From Sclerotinia nivalis (taxonomy: Eukaryota > Ascomycota > Leotiomycetes > Helotiales > Sclerotiniaceae), in the NCBI GenBank assembly GCA_029531795.1, contig JAPEIS010000018.1:124001-188000 (forward strand): a stretch of 64,000 nt of DNA, in the 5' to 3' direction. Of the stretch, positions 12,417 to 24,635 are shown in pieces. The notes under the pieces were generated by a model, which saw only the letters and a program-made list of their open reading frames with translations, did not search any database and had not been told where the DNA came from. A program made the position numbers and the translations under genes. How positions within the stretch are numbered: the first letter of the stretch is position 1; the number at the start of each line of letters is the position of its first letter.

Positions 12417-15400
12417 TTTAAATAGCAAGGAAGTGGAAGATCATTGGAGAGTACCCAGGACGCATAATAAAGAAGAAACTAAATGGAGAAATCAAGATTC
12501 ACTGTGATTCTACGCCTTAAAAGAGGGGAGTTTGTTAAGTCTGATACATTCTTGTTGAATACCATTGTTTCCTTCTACGGTGCTTCGCATTCACTTGCCA
12601 CCCTATAGCTCTTGACTTTACAATCCAAATGCACTCTCGAGAAAATCTCTCATATCCAACTCCAGACACCATCCTCTAATCTATATAAACTACGCTTAGT
12701 AGTCTAGGAGTTTAAACTGTATGCTGGTATGAGGAGATGTCAACGATCCCAAACAAAGGTTCATTCTACCAAAGTCAACCGGAGTCATTTCTATGAGGAA
12801 TCTGGAATGCAATCCGAAGAAAAAGATTTCGTTTATTTCAGAGGGAGAAGTTCATTGCTGTCGCTTGTGATTATAATTATTGTCATTTAAATAAGCTCAA
12901 AGGTAGGAGTCGAGTTAAATGAGACGAGATATTGAGAACACCCCCACACACCCAGCATTTGCACAAAACGCACGGGTGGAATCTTAAACTAGATTCCCAT
13001 AATTACTACAAGAAGCAATATCTGGAGAACACATGCTTTGCCATCTGTAATAGATTAATCTGTTTGGGAAGAATCAACTTAGGATACTGTGTTTTAAATA
13101 GCTATTCATATGGGATTTGCAGATTTGACGTGAAGAGAGGCGGGAATGAATGAATGAATGAACGACGAGGCGTACTAGTCGCGGCCTTGAAATTCACTAT
13201 TACTCAATTGTACGATGTAAAAGCATACTATCACACACCCGCTTCTTTTTCTCTGCGCAAAAATTGTGCATAGCTAGCATAAGCAATCAGTATAGCTAGA
13301 CCTTCTATCCGTAAAACTCATCAAGGTGTCATGGAAGAGGTACACAGGTGCTAGTTAGCGAGATTTCCATTCTGTTATTGAACTTTTGGGGTTTGTGGGA
13401 GGGAGATTGTAAGGTAGAATGTCGGAGTAAAAGCTGATCGTTGGTGTAAGTGTAGGTATGTTGGAGAAGAGTATAAGTAGAGTATGATAGACAGTAAGAA
13501 TATCAATGATGAGGATGAGAAGATGAAGCGAAAAAAGGTAACAAAACTTCAGATAATAAAACAGTCGATTACGCCGCCTAAACTTCTGTGAATTCTAACA
13601 GTAATATCTTCAGCAGCGCTTTTGTGGTATTCCTGGCACTACTCTCACCAGCGCAGGACCTTTGGACTGTTATACCACACGGAAAAGAATGTATGCATGA
13701 TTTAGCTTAGATAATTAGTTCGTCACAACAGCCTTGTGACCTTGAACAAAAGCTTTTTCCACGATGAGATGATAATGTGAAATTTGTTAAGGTTTGAAAT
13801 AGAAGTTCTGAATCACATATTAGACTCTTAAATAGACAACTTTCAAGACTAAATCTTTTGAATATCATTGAATTCACTTCATGGGTTTGGATAACATCCC
13901 GAGAATTCCATATATTTTTTATCTGCCTTGATGGAGTAAATCTTTTAATTCACTGACCATCTTCAATCCTTATTCCCTTTCTTATACCAAATCACCAAAT
14001 TCCCTATCAACAATTCTTTCTCTCTCTTTTTCATTCTCCGTATATTTAAGGATGTTCTTTTCGATCATAACCCAGAGTATTTTTTATAAAGAGGAAAGTA
14101 GATTGGACTAGTCTAATGCCAGCTGTGGGATCAATATATAGTAACATAGTCTCGCGATTGCTTAATTGGGATTGCCGTTGCATCTTTAATGCTGTAGTGC
14201 AAAGCGCATGGGGTGGTAGTGTATGATGTGAGAAGTGAAAGGTGATAAGAGGCAATAGTATGAGATGAGATGAGATGAAAAACAAAAAAACAAGAAAAAT
14301 CCTTCTTTAGAATCAGCATTGAGAATCAGCCCCAACTATATATCTCACCCTCACTAGAAGGGTTAATAACAGCCAGTCTAAATCAACAATGCATGCAACG
14401 TCTGATAGTCCTCACCGGTTCTGTTTCTCCGTCCCTCCTTTGCTGGATGTCAGCGTTTTTCATCTGCGAGAGATTTAGCTGATGAAAAAACATACTAAAT
14501 GTATGTTGGGGAATTGAATCAAGCTCTATTCACTTCTTAGGCTCTCATCCTCGGGCTGCTTGTTAACTTCTACCTCCTTCGCCGCCCTTCCGTTCGTCAC
14601 ACTGGGTAGGGGCTACTGAATTCACCCACCTCGTTCTCTTTTTATCTCCTGGCCCCTCTCTTATAAAAAACCCCGCTTCACTCTTTCCCTCTTCCTTCCA
14701 CCTTTCCGCTCTTTTGCCCTACTCCAATTCGTACATCTAACGAGCCCCGCTCTCTTTTTCTATTCAAACACAGCCCCCAAGAACTATTAATACCTACCAA
14801 CAATAAGAAAACTCCAAGGTCACTGGACCAAACTGACCAGCTGACTGCTGATATGTATCTATGCACTGTAGTTCTGTGGTGAATTATGACCTAGCAGATC
14901 AGGAGTGCTATATTGAATTATCCGCGAAAAAAATGGAGCGACGGTATTATAAAGAGCATCAGTATTGCTGAACGCCGATCTTTAGGAAGAATTTAAAGAT
15001 AAAATCCTCGATAAAGACGGGGAACAGTAGGATGTAACAAGACGGGTAGGGAGAGATAGAAGGGAGGAGATAGAACTAACAGGATCGGAGGAAGATAGAA
15101 AATTGAGGAAAAGTAGAAAGCAGAGGAATAAGCTATGAGCTGAGAATGAATGGGACTGCATAGGATGAGAATTATCCTTTGGGATCAGAACCTCAAAGTT
15201 GTCAATCCCAAGTCCTTCAAACATATTCCCCCCTCATTATCTTTAATGCGCCCGTCCCATCCTCTTAATCAGTCAACTCCAACCACCACTCATATCGTGG
15301 AGCTGAAGCTCCGCATGAACGGATCCGACGTGCATGTCCATGGCCCGCCCATGTTTTCAAACATTTATTTTGGATTTTACTGATGCTTTATGTTGATGTT

Positions 15401-18400
15401 TGAATTACCAAAGGAAATCAAGCCGCTAAAACCTAGATACTGAAATGCGGTAGGTAATTTGAGATTTTTTACTTAGTGAACCTATTCACCGGAAACAAAA
15501 CATCTGTATCCCTTTTTAATCATTCATTCCTTCTTACCTATTAAAAGCCCTCTGGGACTCAACACTCAATACACTTTCAACCGAATTTCCCTTAAGGGTC
15601 CCTAACCCTCCTCTCCCCTCTACCCCCTCATTTTAGTTCCTATATATTTATAAGCCCCCTCATCCCTCTCAAGCCTCTACCATCCAAATTAAAAAGTGGT
15701 AAGCAAACCTGCAAATGTGTTTCCTTTTCCAGTCTCTCAGTCTCCCAGCAAAATTCTCACTCCTGTTCTTATGTCGAAGTTATCGTTGGACTTCGATATT
15801 CTTGAAGATATGATGTTGAGACGGCTGAGAGAATGGGACTTGTATTTCTTTTTGGCGATAGTAAGATTGGATGAAATTGAATGTCAAGACAACTACAAGA
15901 GATAAGAGGAGATAATGAAGATAAAACACTTTAGCACAGAAGACAACAAAAATGCCGATTACCAAAAAAATTCAGATAATAATGATGAAAATAAAACACC
16001 AAAGTAATAACAATACACTCCTCAAGTCAATCTTGACTCTCACTATAAGGGAATATAGCAATTTCTGCACTCATCAAGCATGGTGTTTTTCCGAAGTTGA
16101 AGTTACACATAAATAAATAGGGATATTCCCAGTCTATGCATTGTATAGTTTTTAGATTGATGGATAGTGGGAATATATATAGCTATTGATTGATATTGAT
16201 ACTGGTGCTAGAGTTAGGGAGCATTATTGCGTTGCTAAAGCACAGATTCTGTAATGACTCTCAAGGATTCACTTAGTCAATCCCTACCCCTCACTTCAGC
16301 CATCCGCATCTCCGCCTTCTCTCCTTCCCAAATCCCACCTTCCATAATAAATAAACCTATCACCTTGCTTTCCATCATCTCCTTCTCAAAAATTCCATAA
16401 TGACCAGTGTGGCTACCATGACGGTGCCACTCTGAACTCTAAGGAAGGACTATGTTTCTCGATGAAGTAACTAGATACGGGTTTATCAACGATAGAAATG
16501 GGAAGGGGTTAATGGAAATGATAGGTTAGGAGGTGAGTATACATGTAAAAGACAGCGAAAATAAACGAAGATGAGATGATATACGAAGCAAATCAAATCA
16601 AACTACCTAGGTACATACTATTCGAATATCAACATTAATATAACAAACCATAAAACCCTAAACTACACTATCACTATCGCAAAATTTTCAGGTAACAACA
16701 ATCACCACTCACTTCTCACCACCCATCAAAACTCACAATTTCCCCGACCCTAACCTCACCCACATACCCTTACAAGCATCAAGCCAAAATCTCTTCCCCA
16801 GAACAGCTCCCCCGAATATAAAGATCACCAAATTGTTCGGTATTGTATCCTGTATCTTGTAGAATCGTTAATGCATGAATAATCTGGGGCCTATATATCT
16901 ATAGATTGAGACTAGTGTTGAAGTCAAACCCAACCACCAGCTCTTCCAAAAAGAACTCGGAGTCTTATGATCCCTGGTTCTCTCGAAGAACTTCTTTCCA
17001 TTCCAACCCCAACCCTCTCAACACCGGCCCCAAGGTTCTTACACCCTATAATTGATAAAATAATTTACAGTCGACTACTCGAGTATTCGAATCCGGGGTT
17101 AATTTATCTAACCATTATTTTCGAGATGCGAATAGCTTCTCTTGTACCCACTCCTACCATATAGTCCATTCGAACTCCAAATCCGAACTCTCTATCTACA
17201 AAACCAATCTAAAGTAAGTCCAAATTTGAATTCTTGATCTCCATCCGGAGGAGTTCCTCACATTGCAAATACATGCGATATGTGGAATGTAGGATATGGA
17301 AGGATGTTAAGGAGTTCTGGGGAAGTGGGAGAAATGCGAAAATATATGTTGAGGAGAATGAAAAGAATAGGATCCTGTTTTTCGATGTCGTTTATTTGAT
17401 GAAATGAATAAGGAGGGAAGAGAATAGACAATGAAAAGAGATGTAAAGAGATAATATAAAGTTTACAACAAAATCGATTTTCAGATGATAATCATTCATT
17501 ATAAAGCCCGTCATTAAATTCATCATCTTCTCAATCTAACAAAACAGCAACCCTAAAATCATTCTTTGAACAGCTCAACCTTGGCAGAAATGCCAAGCAT
17601 GTATCAAATTAACCCGAGAAATTTCAAAAGCAAATCGTCAATCCTTTTATTTCCATTCCCTATTTCCCCATCTATTAGAAAGTGAATATCATATCCCACG
17701 CATCCCTCATTCACGATCTTACTACTCACCCATCTAGAATCTGTATTTAGAGAGATCCCCGAAAATATCTCCTGACACTTATATAAACTCCCACCCATCT
17801 CACACTTTCAACTCCATACTTACAACGGACGCAGGCTGGTGGGAGCCATTGTTGTGTACTAATGAAATTTTGCAAACTCCGTTGTAACCTTATGAATCGT
17901 GAATGAATTATGAGTTGTACTAAAATCTACATGCGAATAAGAGTTATAAGATGAGGTAAGATTACAATAAGATGAAAGGAATAGATTATATACTTGTATA
18001 TCTATCAACAGTAAAAAGATGGAATGAATGACAAGGAAATAAATCTTGCAATAACAACCCATCACGCAACAATAACATCAACAGGAAAATAAAACGTTAT
18101 TGTCTGGTAATTCAAACTATCATCTCTGTATTCTGCATTCTGTGCCAAGCAGGAAGTATTATCTTTAGATTATAGCATTCCAAAACAGCATGGAGGTGAT
18201 CGATATAAGTATTTGAGAGAAAAGTGTGACCAAGTCGTCCTAGAAAATCGGTGTTTGGTGTTGATACTATATAGTTCTGTATGGGGGCTGTATCGAGGGG
18301 TTTATATAAGTCGTTGAATACTAAGTTTGTCCTCGCTCCGACTAGAAGGGAAGAATAAATATTCAAAGTGAAGTGCTTTAGTGAAGTATTTCCATAAAGC

Positions 18401-18875
18401 TTCCAGCTCAAGAGCATATGATCATGATGTAAAGGAAATAATTCACTCTGTAAAATCTCCGCCATCCCCAAATTTTAAGCCACCCATAACGTAACCCAGA
18501 ACTTATAAATCAAAGCTCAATAGAACGAAAACATAAATCGTGAGAAGAACGTGATGGCTTTGGTTTTCGAAATTCTCTAGTCAAAGTTCTAAGAGATCCA
18601 AAGCTTCTTCGTTTTCATTTCTTACGATAAGTCTAGAAAATTCTCGATAAGAGAAGAAATATTTCCCTCCAGTGATTTGAAGACTGCTGCCGTTTTAGGA
18701 GAGTAGCAAGGTAAATGTATACTAAGTGACATCTTACTTATGAAGGGACCGGAAGAGTTCTCCATATTTAAGGATGAGATGGCATTGAATTTATAAATAA
18801 GAATGATGATGGAAAGCATGTTGATATCAGACCAATATCATCAATATACTCTGAGAGCACTAATTGATAAGAACT
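12417..18875. other. 6.5-kb gene desert
   Basis: I find no supportable gene. The DNA is AT-rich with short runs such as gaatgaatgaat near 13143-13162, and Y-rich patches near 14690-14760 and 15595-15650. All open frames are under 120 codons and unlike known proteins. Part of it may be older, unrecognisable transposon sequence. Confidence 0.5.
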
Positions 18876-19069
18876 TGTCGGGATCACAGTCATATGATCA
18901 TGAACCTTAGTTAAATCATATGATCGTATTAGATCATGTGATCATAAGGGGCTGTACGAGCTCCTTCAATATGTATTTAAGGAGCTCGTTCTTTCAATAT
19001 AGAATAGTAACAATCAAGAATCAAGTTTTATCAATTAGACTAAAGTACTTTACACTTTGAACCTTACCA
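18876..19069 (+). mobile_element. Copia-type LTR relic
   Basis: About 194 bp, opening TGTCGGG and closing TTACCA (TG...CA). It has the architecture of fungal Ty1/copia LTRs: repeated CATATGATC/GATCATGTGATCAT motifs in the upstream part, a TATTTAA box set in an inverted repeat (18958-18965 GAGCTCCT with 18980-18987 AGGAGCTC), then an A/T-rich leader-like end. It is followed by TTTTGATACCAACAG, which resembles a decayed primer-binding site (usual core TGGTATCAGAG). A gag-like stub follows. The class call is by recognition; no second LTR was found in the window. Confidence 0.5.
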
Positions 19070-19088
19070 TTTTGATACCAACAGAACT

Positions 19089-19262
19089 AGTATCAACGCG
19101 ATCTCTAGTGGAACAGTCAACACTCCTCCCGTATATAACATCGAAGCAGCTAACAGCCTGATACAAATCGGACCAGGAAGTCCATATTCTATGCTATTGA
19201 AAGAACGAAATGAATTTGCAAAAAGGGAGAAAACCGAAAGACGTAACTCTACTCTCATATAA
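19089..19262 (+). pseudogene. Copia gag N-terminal stub
   Basis: An open frame just downstream of the LTR reads GTVNTPPVYNIEAANSLIQI and continues with SMLLKERNEFAKREKTERR to a stop at 19260-19262. Position right after an LTR and primer site, plus the style of the sequence, point to the start of a Copia gag protein. The rest of gag and all of pol are missing, so this is a truncated insertion or a deletion remnant. Confidence 0.4.
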
Positions 19263-22200
19263 ATTATCCGACATCAACCTCCCAAATAATATCCATTCAT
19301 AGATAGCTCTATAAAATAACCACGGCCATCACGGTGATCAAACACAGAGGTCTACCACAACTTAAGTCTAAAATATCCAATCTAAATGTCGGGGTTTAAT
19401 CCATCATCTAGCATAGACATCACAAACTACTGTGAATACTACTGTAAACATTTCCAAAGACGAAAAGATGCTCGATCTCGAGGCTGGTACAGCACTTGAT
19501 GACCTATCAACAGATGATCGATAAGTATAGTATCTATTCATCATTCTAGAACTTTCAACGTATTATCACCATCAAAATGAAAAGCATATAAATAACAACA
19601 CCCTAACTTCTAACTTTTCGGAATAGAAAAATAAAATATGTCCTCCTTGTATTGCATCCGAGATTTTAAGGTTTCTCTCCTGCTTGTCATTAGATTATCG
19701 ATTAGGTAGCGGAAAATTTGTCCTTATAGAAATTATACATGTAATACTGTAGTGGGATTTTCGGGTTATGAGTAAAGGTTCCAAGCGATGTATGTGTGCC
19801 CTACTGCAAGGCTGTATATATACAGTCACTACTCCGGAGAGAGAGAAAGAGAGAGAACCTTGGAAGACCGAACTGATAAAGTATTCTGTGCAGTATTACA
19901 TCCGAATACAATTGATGTGATTCAACTTTGCTCTTGAGTCCCTTATACCCCCTCTTTATTGAAAAGAAAGAAATAAAGGAAAAAATAACACTTGGAAGCT
20001 TCTTTACAAATACCCGACTAATTAGCATTAAAAAAACCAAGTATATCAATCCTTATTTATATCCCGTACATCCCGGTTCCGGACTATTTAATCTGACAGG
20101 ATCATGAAATGCAAAATATCACCATGATTAACGATTAATATCTACTAGATAAAACTCATTTAATATATAGATATATTCAATCTTATATATTAAGAAATTC
20201 ACAAATTACACACAAAACCCAGAAACAAAGGTCGAATGAAAAATATTCTCTCTACAGAAGCCTACCTATCCAGAAGGGAAAAATACCTAGGTATCTAAAA
20301 AGAGGTAGCGGAATTTAATTTTTACAGGATCTTCATCTCTTCGTGTGTCCCGCCATAGGATAGAGTTATTTGGTTGGGTTTATGTGGCATTTTTGATACA
20401 TAGGTAGATAGTTCTAGGTAGCATGTGATTGGGATGGATGAGTACGAGTAGATACGTACCTAGTTGTCTGTTTGCCATTGTGAGTAACTTAAGTCTCGTA
20501 TCATTCATACATCCACGTGATATTCAAATGTACATTCATGCTTACCAAGAATTTCTTTCCGGTCTGGACCATCCAACTCTCTTTGTAAAACAAATCAGTA
20601 TCAAACAGTCGTGTTACCGTTTTACTCATAGGGCGGCAGAACATATAAGATCTTACAACGAAACAGCTCTATTGCATAACCGGCTTTTCATATTGACCAG
20701 TCAATTGCTTGAGTAGATGATCCGATGAGGATATATCTGACGAGTAACAGTACGAATCATACGGAGTCCATAGACAGGTCTTGCGATATTCATATGTGTG
20801 GAAATTTCGTTCTTAGCATGGCTTGAGGATGTATGGTAAATGGTACTCGTAATACTTTATATAGCATGGCATGGCATAACATCAAACAAGCCATCATTTA
20901 CTTTGTATTCCTCAGCATCGTATTTCGGAAATCAAATCAAATCAAATCAAATCAGATGAACGAAGGAATCCGAAGGGAATAAATTATTCCCTCGGTCAAA
21001 TTACCACGTTCATCCCACTCAATGAAGGGTGATGATCCTAAAGAAGACGTCTCTCGCGAGTTCGCAATCAAGCCGGTAACCTTACTCCGTAAGATTTAGA
21101 TTTCTACTGTATCTCCAAGAAATAAAGTTGCGGCTGTGTTTAACCCAAATCTCTTATTTTTCTTATTTTTCTTCATGATGTGCAAGGTACCTAGGTAAGG
21201 TACCTGGTCTGAAAGTATTTTTATTCTCGTGGATGATACGAGGATCGATATATTTGATGATGAACTCCCATATAAAACAAAATTGTTCATCATGACGATA
21301 ATCCAAAAATTGAAATTGATGAGAAACAAGTCATCTCCTGCCCTTTTTTTTTTTTTTTTTTTGGACCCTTGATCTGATTTGATGTTATGCATGTAGTTAG
21401 TTATCGATACGGAGTACGTAGTAATCAATCTTGATAACACGGACCGGACAACATGTGAAATCCAGCGGGCTGATTCAAATTTTGATAGATGGGTGGGTAG
21501 GTTGGAATGAATCACAACGTTTTGATAGGGCTTGAGAAAAGTCATCTTCTCATACCGTGAGACTCTCCTCGGAAGATTCGGGGTCAGTCGCGGACTCGTG
21601 GATCCTGTAAAAGAAAATGAAAGAAGAAAAAGGACCCGCAAGATGGCTTATGGAATGGACTGCTAATTGGCATTATGTGGATGATTCATACGTACTGATG
21701 AAAAACGTCTCGATTGGAATCTTTTTGCTCTTCCGCCTTCCGCTTGCTTTCTCGGGGATGCAGGTACGAAAATTTGGATATGCAACTAGATAGATAGTAG
21801 GTAGGTACGTGGGTTATATGCATAATTAGTTTGCATGCGTGGTTTATTCTTTCGTGAAATGCGTGCATAAAATAAAATAAATTGTTTTCCGTGACAACTC
21901 ATGTCATTGAACTTGAAAACCATTGCTGGCTTTGGGCTGAGTCCTGATTGGAAAAATATTCTCTTTTCTCTTTTTTATCATGCAGGGGAGATCACACCTG
22001 GAATGTGCTACTTCTTACTAAGGTGGGGTTGGATTGTTCATCACATTATATGATTGGATGGAAATGATGAAACGGGATGATTTCGTACCTGGCTAAGCCT
22101 TTTTACTAATCTATAGAGTGTGTGGTCTATAGAGTGTGTGGGTTACGCTGTAGTTGTCCTATTGGAGTAAATTATCCTGTCGTATCACCTACCTACGTAC

Positions 22201-23522
22201 GGGACTGCCCCTCATTGCTAGGAGATTTTTCAGGGGTCATTGCCTAATTGATTCAGTTTGTGCGGTCGGTGTATCTAGCTATCTGCAGAGTTGTTGATCT
22301 ATTGATCCATTGATCTATTGAGACTTGGGAAGAGAAGTTGGGTTGGGTCTCTCGCATTTTCTTCTCGTGGTAAGTGGAGCACCGTAAGTAGATCTTTGAG
22401 GGTCAAATGAAATCATCAAAAGAAAAATTGAGGGAATGATCCAAAAAAGATTGTCACTCATACTCAGTAAGTAGTTTTGATATGTTTCAATGTTTCAATG
22501 TTTCATGTCATGGGTATCTATTATCGAGGAATATGCTAAGCCTCCTTCTTTCATTCCCAAAGGTTGTCAGGTTATCTGGTTATCTGATAACTTTGCAACC
22601 CATTTTGAAGCTTGTGAACACTGAAGACTGAACACCGAACACTGAATGAATGGTGTTTTCCTTCATGCCACTCAACTCATGGAAGCTGGCATGAGAATAT
22701 GAACTAGTGAGTGAGTGCAGCCAATTTGTTAGACTCGTATTTGAAAAAGGTCAGGAATATGAATGAATGTTAATAATTAATTGGTTAATAATCCTTGTGA
22801 TTTTTTATATTTTTCTACCTGGCCTTTCAAACTCCACAACTCCCCGGCCGCCCTGCCAAGTAAAATTCCTCTCATTGAATCCACCTCTTACTGGTCAAAC
22901 ACACCTCATTATCCTAGTGACTCCACTTTTGTACCTTCCTTCCCTTGGAATTATAGTAACCCTTGGCATAATTTACACAACTGTAGTGAATATTATTCAT
23001 AATCAGCACATCTTTTTATCTTTTTTGAATCGATTGCCATCTCACTCCTTCCCTTTTCTTTTTAAAGATACTCAAAATCCAAAATCTCATTAGTACATTT
23101 CAATCCTTCAAAGTACTACATTACACTCCTTCTTCTCTTCCTAAAGACAGCCAGCCTGCTTAACTCATTTCACTGCAAGTCAGCTTGAAGCCTTTTTAAA
23201 GAATCCATCTCCATCTTCTCCTCCTCAACGACTCATCACATCAAACAAACAATCCACCTCAATTCACATTCTTTACTTCAGCCCTACTGAGGAGTATCAC
23301 CTTCCTCACCACCTTCCTTTTGAAGATCGATATCAATCATTGAAATTGCAAGTCATTTTCACTTTTCACACTCCCTCGAGGCACAAGTTGAACAATTTCA
23401 TACTTGAGTTTTTTTGTTTAAGAGATTCAATCCAAAAGATACCCAACGCACGACCATAACCACAACCACAACCATTCTCACGAAATCAAATCAATCAATC
23501 AATCAAATAAATCACCGTCAAG
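19263..23522. other. Gene desert and upstream region of the secreted protein
   Basis: No gene can be supported. Features seen are a GAGA run (about 19840-19855), a CCTAGGTA motif near 20287, an AAATC pentamer run (about 20934-20955), a T19-type homopolymer near 21344-21362, and GGTAGGTA/GTAC runs near 21797-21808. The last 400 bp before 23523 are pyrimidine- and CA-rich, which suits a promoter plus leader. A 181-codon minus-strand frame (21096-21641) is explained by the homopolymer and is not called. Confidence 0.5.
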
Positions 23523-24635
23523 ATGAAGTACACAACTGCCATTCTTTCAGGCCTCATGGCTGCTACCGCTGTAGCTCAACCCCACCTTCGTCATCAACAT
23601 GACAGACGCGAAAAGCGAGATATTGCCTGGGTTACCGAGATCGAAATGGTGACCGAGACGGTTGATTATACGACCACCGTTTGGGTTTCCGCTGGTCAAT
23701 TACCTGCTCCAAGTACCAGTGCTCCATCCGTGACTCCTACAACTTTGGCAACTATTCCAAAGTCTTCTGCCGCGGCTTCCACTTCTATTCCAGAATCTAC
23801 TGCCGCAGCTTCCACTTCTATTCCAAAGTATACCGCTGCAGCTAGTAGCTCAACCAGAACTGTTCTCAATCAGAAACCAAGCTCCTCAAGTTCTTCATTT
23901 GTGGCTCCATCTTCTTCTACATTCGTTTCTGTCGCTGCTCCATCTACGACGCATACCTCCGCAGTTGCTATTCCTACTACCTCCAGCGTCGCTCCAGTTG
24001 TTATTCCAACTACCTCGAGTGTCGCACCAGTTGTTCCAACCACATCCAGTGTCGCACCGGTTGTTATTCCAACCACATCCAGTGTCGCACCGGTTGTTAT
24101 TCCAACTACCTCGAGTGTCGCCCCAGTTGTCATTCCAACTACCTCCAGTGTCGCCCCAGTTGTCATTCCAACTACCTCCAGTGTAGCTCCAGTTGTTATT
24201 CCAACCACTTCCAGTGCCGCACCAGTTGTCATTCCATCCTCAACCGTCGCAGCTCCCATCCCAGCAATAACCTACGCATCATCATCCTCTTCCTCTGGAT
24301 CCTCTGGAGTCTGCGGCTCCGGTACTCCATGTTCTGGAGATATCACTTTCTATGAAGCTGGTCTTGGAGCTTGTGGAATCACAACTGATGGATCCAGCTT
24401 TGCAGGTGTTGCTCTTCCGGTTGGTCTCATGGGTTCCCTCTCAAACAATAACCCATACTGTGGAAAGACAATCACCATCAAGTGTACCTCCACTGGTAAA
24501 ACCACTCAAGCAACTGTTATCGATAAATGTATGGGTTGCTTGGGTAACTCAATCGATCTCACAAACTTCGCATTCGATCAACTTGCCGAAGAATCTGTTG
24601 GTCGTACTCAAGCCACTTGGCACTTCAATGAATAA
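23523..24635 (+). CDS. Secreted Ser/Thr-rich protein with C-terminal double-psi beta-barrel (RlpA/barwin-like)
   Basis: A single exon gives 370 residues. A signal peptide (MKYTTAILSGLMAATAVA) is followed by a basic Kex2-like site (RREKR, about residues 28-32). Next comes a stretch typical of fungal wall proteins (EMVTETVDYTTTVWV). The middle, about residues 55-250, is Ser/Thr/Pro/Ala-rich and contains about eight tandem copies of an 11-residue unit close to VAPVVIPTTSS, likely heavily O-glycosylated. The last 105 residues carry cysteines and end in the RlpA-like double-psi beta-barrel pattern (GDITFYEAGLGACG, then VIDKCMGCLGNSIDLT and FDQL). Relatives include expansin-like and plant-induced extracellular proteins. 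No enzyme activity can be claimed. The start is the first ATG of a clean signal peptide. Confidence 0.85.
   Translation: MKYTTAILSGLMAATAVAQPHLRHQHDRREKRDIAWVTEIEMVTETVDYTTTVWVSAGQLPAPSTSAPSVTPTTLATIPKSSAAASTSIPESTAAASTSIPKYTAAASSSTRTVLNQKPSSSSSSFVAPSSSTFVSVAAPSTTHTSAVAIPTTSSVAPVVIPTTSSVAPVVPTTSSVAPVVIPTTSSVAPVVIPTTSSVAPVVIPTTSSVAPVVIPTTSSVAPVVIPTTSSAAPVVIPSSTVAAPIPAITYASSSSSSGSSGVCGSGTPCSGDITFYEAGLGACGITTDGSSFAGVALPVGLMGSLSNNNPYCGKTITIKCTSTGKTTQATVIDKCMGCLGNSIDLTNFAFDQLAEESVGRTQATWHFNE
23964..24240 (+). repeat. 33-bp in-frame tandem repeat in the secreted protein gene
   Basis: About eight units encode VAPVVIPTTSS with near-identical DNA. One unit lacks a codon and reads VAPVVPTTSS (near 24026-24055). 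Such arrays usually vary in copy number between strains, which changes stalk length. Confidence 0.85.

Noticed and set aside
21096..21641. 181-codon minus-strand open frame
   Set aside because: It includes a lysine run from a T homopolymer, has no domain likeness, and lies in AT-rich desert DNA.
22767..23093. Hydrophobic 108-codon frame upstream of the secreted protein
   Set aside because: Its hydrophobicity follows from T/C-rich promoter DNA; a second overlapping frame has the same length scale.
23870..24259. Minus-strand 129-codon frame rich in Val/Gly/Thr
   Set aside because: It is the antisense shadow of the 33-bp repeat, whose length is a multiple of three and keeps every frame open.
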